From NCBI GenBank assembly GCA_030152585.1, contig JASLJC010000118.1:1-8664 (forward strand): a stretch of 8,664 bases of DNA, read 5' to 3'. The DNA comes from Savagea sp. (GTDB taxonomy: Bacteria; Bacillota; Bacilli; Bacillales_A; Planococcaceae). Under the pieces are notes generated by a model, which saw nothing but the letters and a program-made list of their open reading frames with translations, had not been told where the DNA came from and ran no database searches. Within the stretch, counting starts at the first letter, position 1, and each line of letters opens with the position of its first letter. A program made the position numbers and the translations under genes. Below, one piece after another: positions 6,701 to 8,664 of this stretch.

Positions 6701-8664
6701 TTTATTAAAAGAAATAGAGGCTCCAGAAGGCTACGTCACATTAAGTGAACCAATTCTTGTAAAAATTGACCAGCCGTATGTAAAAGGAGACGAACAAAAA
6801 AGAGGAAACGTTCTAACGGTCGAAAACGATCGGGAAGTAAGAAAGGCGCTCATTTATAAATACGAACCAGACGGTACGTACTTGCCAGGAGCAGAGTTTA
6901 AAATTGTAAATGATCAAGGCGAAACAGTCCAACAACAATTAATAACGAGACAAGATGGTACAGTTGAAACGGAAACACTAGAGCCAGGGACGTATCAATT
7001 AATCGAAACGAAAGCGCCCCCGGGCTATCAAAAATTACAGGAACCGAGCATTTTTACAATTGAAAAAGGAAAGTCTACACCTGTCATTCTTTACGTACCG
7101 AATGTAAAACTCGGTGATATTTTACTAGAGAAAAAAGATGCGTTGACAGGTGAGTTATTAGCCGGCGTTACATTTGAACTGCAAAAGTATAATGAAGAGA
7201 TGAAAGTGTTTGAAGCAGTAGAACGATATACGACGAACGAAGGAGGAGCTATTGCAGCGAAAGACCTTGAAAATGGTCAATATCAATTCGTTGAAGTAGC
7301 ACCATTAGAAGGTTATTTACCCTTACAAGAACCCCTCTCATTTGAAGTATCAGACGAAACGAAACATTTACAATTAGAAGCGTTGAATACATTAGATGAA
7401 ACGATTCAAAAAGTAGTAAAAGTCGATGCCGAAGATGAAACAAAACGTTTAGCAGGTGCACAGTTTGAACTGTATAAAGTAGAAGAGGACGGGGAGCGTC
7501 GACTCGTACCTAACGGTGAGCAAACGTATTTTGAAACGGATAAAGCAGGTGAAGTGACGTTTACCCATTTAACAGAAGGTGCTTACGTCTTCATTGAGAC
7601 AAAGTCACCTTCAGGTTATGAGCGTGCTCAAGTCGAATATGGGTTTATCGTCGGAGATGGACAAGTAGAACCTATTATCGTATCGAATACGTTAAAGCTA
7701 GTAAATATCGAGATTCAAAAAGTAGACGCGATAACACATCAAGAACTAGCAGACGCGCAATTTACATTAACGAACGAAGATCAGACAATTGAAATAAAAC
7801 AGTTAGATACTGACCGTGACGGAAAAATTATCATCGAAAATGTACCTGAAGGAATATATACACTAACTGAAACGAAAGCACCGGCTGGTTATCAAAAATT
7901 GGCACAACCAATTGTTATCGGGGTTGCTTACGATTCTCCAAACTGGATATCAGTCGTTGTTCCGAATGCGCCGTTAGGTCATGCGCAAATTACGAAAGTA
8001 GAAAAAGGAACGTCTCTACCGATAGAAGGTGTAACATTCCAATTAGAACGACAAAATGATGCAGGTCAGTGGGAGTTAGTGAATACAATTACGACTGATG
8101 CCCAAGGATTTGCAGCATCAGATGAATTAGAAAAAGGAACATACCGTTACGTTGAAGTAGAAGCACCACCGGGTGTTATAATGAATGGACAACCGATAGC
8201 GTTTGAAGTGAATGAACAAAATACACATTCGTTATCTTTCATCGTTGAAAACGACTATCAAAAACCGAACATCGAACTAGAAAAAGTAGATGAAAAAAAT
8301 CGCCCATTAAGTGGTGCACAGTTCGAATTGTATAAAGTAGAACGAACAGGCGAAGACCAACGAATCATCAATGGCGAACAAACGTATTTTGAAACAGATG
8401 AAGAAGGAAAAATTGTCGTAACGTTATCAGAAGTAGGAGATTATTATTTTGTTGAAACGAAAGCACCTGAAGGGTACGTACTAGATCGTACGAAACGACC
8501 GGTTACGGTAAATAAAGGTGAGACAGCGACGGTAACAGTATTTAACGAAAAAGAACCTTTAGTCGTCGTGAAAGGTGCAGTCGAATTATTAAAAATCGAT
8601 GCAGAAGATGCACATCGTCCGCTTGAAGGAGCAGTCTTTACGCTCGTAGATGATACAGGTCAAG
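3675..8664 (+). CDS. Giant secreted MSCRAMM-like adhesin with Cna-A and SpaA/Cna-B repeats (partial, C-terminus beyond right edge)
   Basis: The frame is open for 1663 codons with no stop. Order: signal peptide (1 to about 31), Glu/Gln/Pro-rich linker (about 36-131), an N1-like Ig-fold domain (about 132-275, with GDTVTFELP and TVTFTFTEAVD), five Cna-A-like repeats (about 276-955), seven complete SpaA/Cna-B repeats (956-1629) and the start of an eighth. This is the plan of Gram-positive collagen- or matrix-binding adhesins: ligand-binding A region at the tip, B repeats as a stalk. The protein would be exported by Sec and attached to peptidoglycan by sortase through an LPxTG signal, which must lie outside the window. 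No cysteine occurs in the 1663 residues, as usual for such proteins, which rely on isopeptide bonds. The ligand is unknown; host tissue, plant or other microbial surfaces are all possible. The gene follows a strong terminator and appears to be its own transcription unit; no sortase gene is in view. Confidence 0.93.
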   Translation, partial: MPKTMQRWNGIIATLFLVSQLLLFPLSTVQAANLAVEEEVEEQTVVVEGEPEQLEVNDEPTVEEKIEEREHDEQDKQEHEAQPQLSPNDAGNPQQPGAPEQIEKNEGTIEPNEDKRDEVIEEQPIEQKEKKGFHLVLDKATKGPEDEPFDEEHVLVPTDSFFVHYSWVLEDGHTYHAGDTVTFELPKALRIIQAMQGTLEDDQGVSFATYQVATNGTVTFTFTEAVDEMSAISGDFYMKSQLRLEEAEIEDGKVIIEQIGGNGQLEIPIQTPELKANLSKGGKPLPTFSPTEIEWTITVDTNKMKHQNGRVVDTLPAGLTYKANSMKVDGQAYDSFQLIGQNIEIELGDIKGTKTITFVTTIEQEKWNATSFSNKATYEANKVEKVEASATVKVDRGKPVQKKGGRYNPTTKEIEWEIALNFDGKTESNTILQDTWKAGLMELVGNSLTFYDVTMNDKGQATITNKAEVPYTVTKSTDSGFDLTLPTIDKPYIVKYKTKLKDRLLNGQNIQNNVQWNGHTSKGNVWAEQGVGSKGHSNVNYKNKTVDWYLIANTDKQDMKQFVIQDEIGNGLTLKESTVVVKVGNKVLTKERDYTFTKTANGFTVTFIGPYEVIKDKVEVRYTTTFDYTKLQPGQPFMNYATYTWLTGDQNVPWKKEVSDGFTPDDFTKYDGNKTGYYDARNKTITWSVSVNYQQNEHEQLIMKDLIQGNQKLIPDTIQVHEGVLGGGNNSIWAGDVVEQAKIETFTDDGKSGFQVYLGKTNKPYVITYQTSLANLNYIAKNYTNVANIYDGERHITDLRADVGIMHGGEFGKKSGYQNGKAIDWSIVINGSQASIHHAVVTDTLSSNQELIKDSVQVYTTTVDNYGNITKAARYDDIDFQVKEGNPQTFNIIFKQPIEQAYILEYSTMYFASDGEVVSNDFNVTGENIGSEGENGHTVNVTINQTSGGSATGKVGYLHVQKVASDDRQQKLEGVTFELIDPQSKKVLKTGVTDANGEIDFGRLMFGQYLLKEIEAPEGYVTLSEPILVKIDQPYVKGDEQKRGNVLTVENDREVRKALIYKYEPDGTYLPGAEFKIVNDQGETVQQQLITRQDGTVETETLEPGTYQLIETKAPPGYQKLQEPSIFTIEKGKSTPVILYVPNVKLGDILLEKKDALTGELLAGVTFELQKYNEEMKVFEAVERYTTNEGGAIAAKDLENGQYQFVEVAPLEGYLPLQEPLSFEVSDETKHLQLEALNTLDETIQKVVKVDAEDETKRLAGAQFELYKVEEDGERRLVPNGEQTYFETDKAGEVTFTHLTEGAYVFIETKSPSGYERAQVEYGFIVGDGQVEPIIVSNTLKLVNIEIQKVDAITHQELADAQFTLTNEDQTIEIKQLDTDRDGKIIIENVPEGIYTLTETKAPAGYQKLAQPIVIGVAYDSPNWISVVVPNAPLGHAQITKVEKGTSLPIEGVTFQLERQNDAGQWELVNTITTDAQGFAASDELEKGTYRYVEVEAPPGVIMNGQPIAFEVNEQNTHSLSFIVENDYQKPNIELEKVDEKNRPLSGAQFELYKVERTGEDQRIINGEQTYFETDEEGKIVVTLSEVGDYYFVETKAPEGYVLDRTKRPVTVNKGETATVTVFNEKEPLVVVKGAVELLKIDAEDAHRPLEGAVFTLVDDTGQ
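3780..4067 (+). other. Acidic low-complexity linker of the adhesin
   Basis: Residues about 36-131 are dominated by Glu, Gln, Asp and Pro with few hydrophobics (for example VEEEVEEQTVVVEGEPEQ). It is probably disordered and separates the signal peptide from the folded tip region. No thioester domain or other fold is visible. Confidence 0.8.
4068..4499 (+). other. N1-like Ig-fold domain at the adhesin tip
   Basis: Residues about 132-275 read like the first Ig-fold subdomain of Cna/Sdr A regions: a Tyr-Trp strand (YSWVLEDG), HAGDTVTFELP, a Gly-Thr turn (MQGTLEDDQG), a Thr-rich strand (TVTFTFTEAV) and ISGDFYMKSQL. The match is by pattern, not by alignment search. Confidence 0.65.
4500..6539 (+). 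repeat. Five Cna-A-like repeats of the adhesin A region
   Basis: Five diverged protein repeats of about 120-140 residues. Each has the strand motif with an invariant Trp (IEWTI, IEWEI, VDWYL, ITWSV, IDWSI) at residues 295, 416, 548, 687 and 825. An Asp follows exactly 18 residues later in every copy (313, 434, 566, 705, 843), in motifs such as VVDTLPAGL, IQDEIGNGL and VTDTLSSNQ. A Lys lies 11-15 residues before each Trp, and an Asn sits near each repeat end (374, 512, 639, 785, 920). In Cna A-domain folds this Lys, Asp and Asn make an internal isopeptide bond. DNA identity between copies is low, so the repeats are old. Confidence 0.8.
6540..8664 (+). repeat. SpaA/Cna-B repeat stalk: seven complete domains and the start of an eighth
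   Basis: Domains at residues 956-1055, 1056-1146, 1147-1242, 1243-1340, 1341-1434, 1435-1529 and 1530-1629, then a partial one from 1630. Each shows a first-strand Lys (962, 1062, 1153, 1249, 1349, 1441, 1537; 1640 in the eighth), a Glu in the ETKAPxGY-like motif (1013, 1111, 1207, 1308, 1399, 1494, 1594) and a last-strand Asn (1051, 1143, 1238, 1338, 1431, 1526, 1624). This is the Lys-Glu-Asn set that forms isopeptide bonds in Cna-B folds. Domains 2-3-4 correspond in type to 5-6-7. Confidence 0.88.

Noticed and set aside
4713..7461. Several minus-strand open frames (60-113 codons) inside the adhesin gene
   Set aside because: They lie antisense to a continuous 1663-codon frame with clear domain structure, have no ribosome binding sites and encode no recognisable protein.
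6540..8664. CRISPR or DNA-level tandem array
   Set aside because: The periodicity is in protein domains of about 95 residues within one open frame; there are no short identical repeats with unique spacers.

Overview
The window looks like chromosome from a low-GC Gram-positive bacterium of the Bacillales. The reasons are AGGAGG-type ribosome binding sites, sigma-A and sigma-W style promoters of Bacillus type, a YdbS/YdbT pair, and a large secreted adhesin built from Cna-type domains. Genus is not settled. There are no RNA genes, mobile elements or CRISPR arrays, and no gene-free stretch longer than about 180 bases.

Left part (1-1569, minus strand): a two-gene operon of membrane proteins with bacterial PH (bPH2) domains, ydbS then ydbT. 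The genes overlap by one base. ydbT runs off the left edge. A good match to an extracytoplasmic-function sigma-W promoter (CGAAAC, 16 bases, CGTATA) lies just upstream at 1609-1636. This fits the known sigma-W control of ydbST in Bacillus subtilis and suggests an envelope-stress or antimicrobial-resistance role.

Middle part (1652-3574): a divergent isochorismatase-family cysteine hydrolase (plus strand) converges on a ten-helix EamA/DMT transporter (minus strand) across a shared two-tier terminator. The transporter has a perfect consensus sigma-A promoter whose -35 box is bracketed by a direct repeat. Divergent from it is a 57-residue cysteine-containing small protein with its own promoter and strong terminator.

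Right part (3675-8664, running off the right edge): one enormous open frame, 1663 codons without a stop or a cysteine. It encodes a secreted MSCRAMM-like adhesin: signal peptide, a Glu-rich linker of about 95 residues, one N1-like Ig-fold domain, five Cna-A-like repeats, then at least seven complete SpaA/Cna-B repeats and the start of an eighth. Every complete repeat keeps the residues expected for an internal Lys-Asn isopeptide bond. The B repeats are arranged in a higher-order three-domain cycle of about 287-288 residues. The C-terminus, where an LPxTG sortase signal would be expected, is outside the window.

The left and middle genes are ordinary core or accessory Bacillales genes. The adhesin is the striking element, and appears to be transcribed alone behind a terminator.
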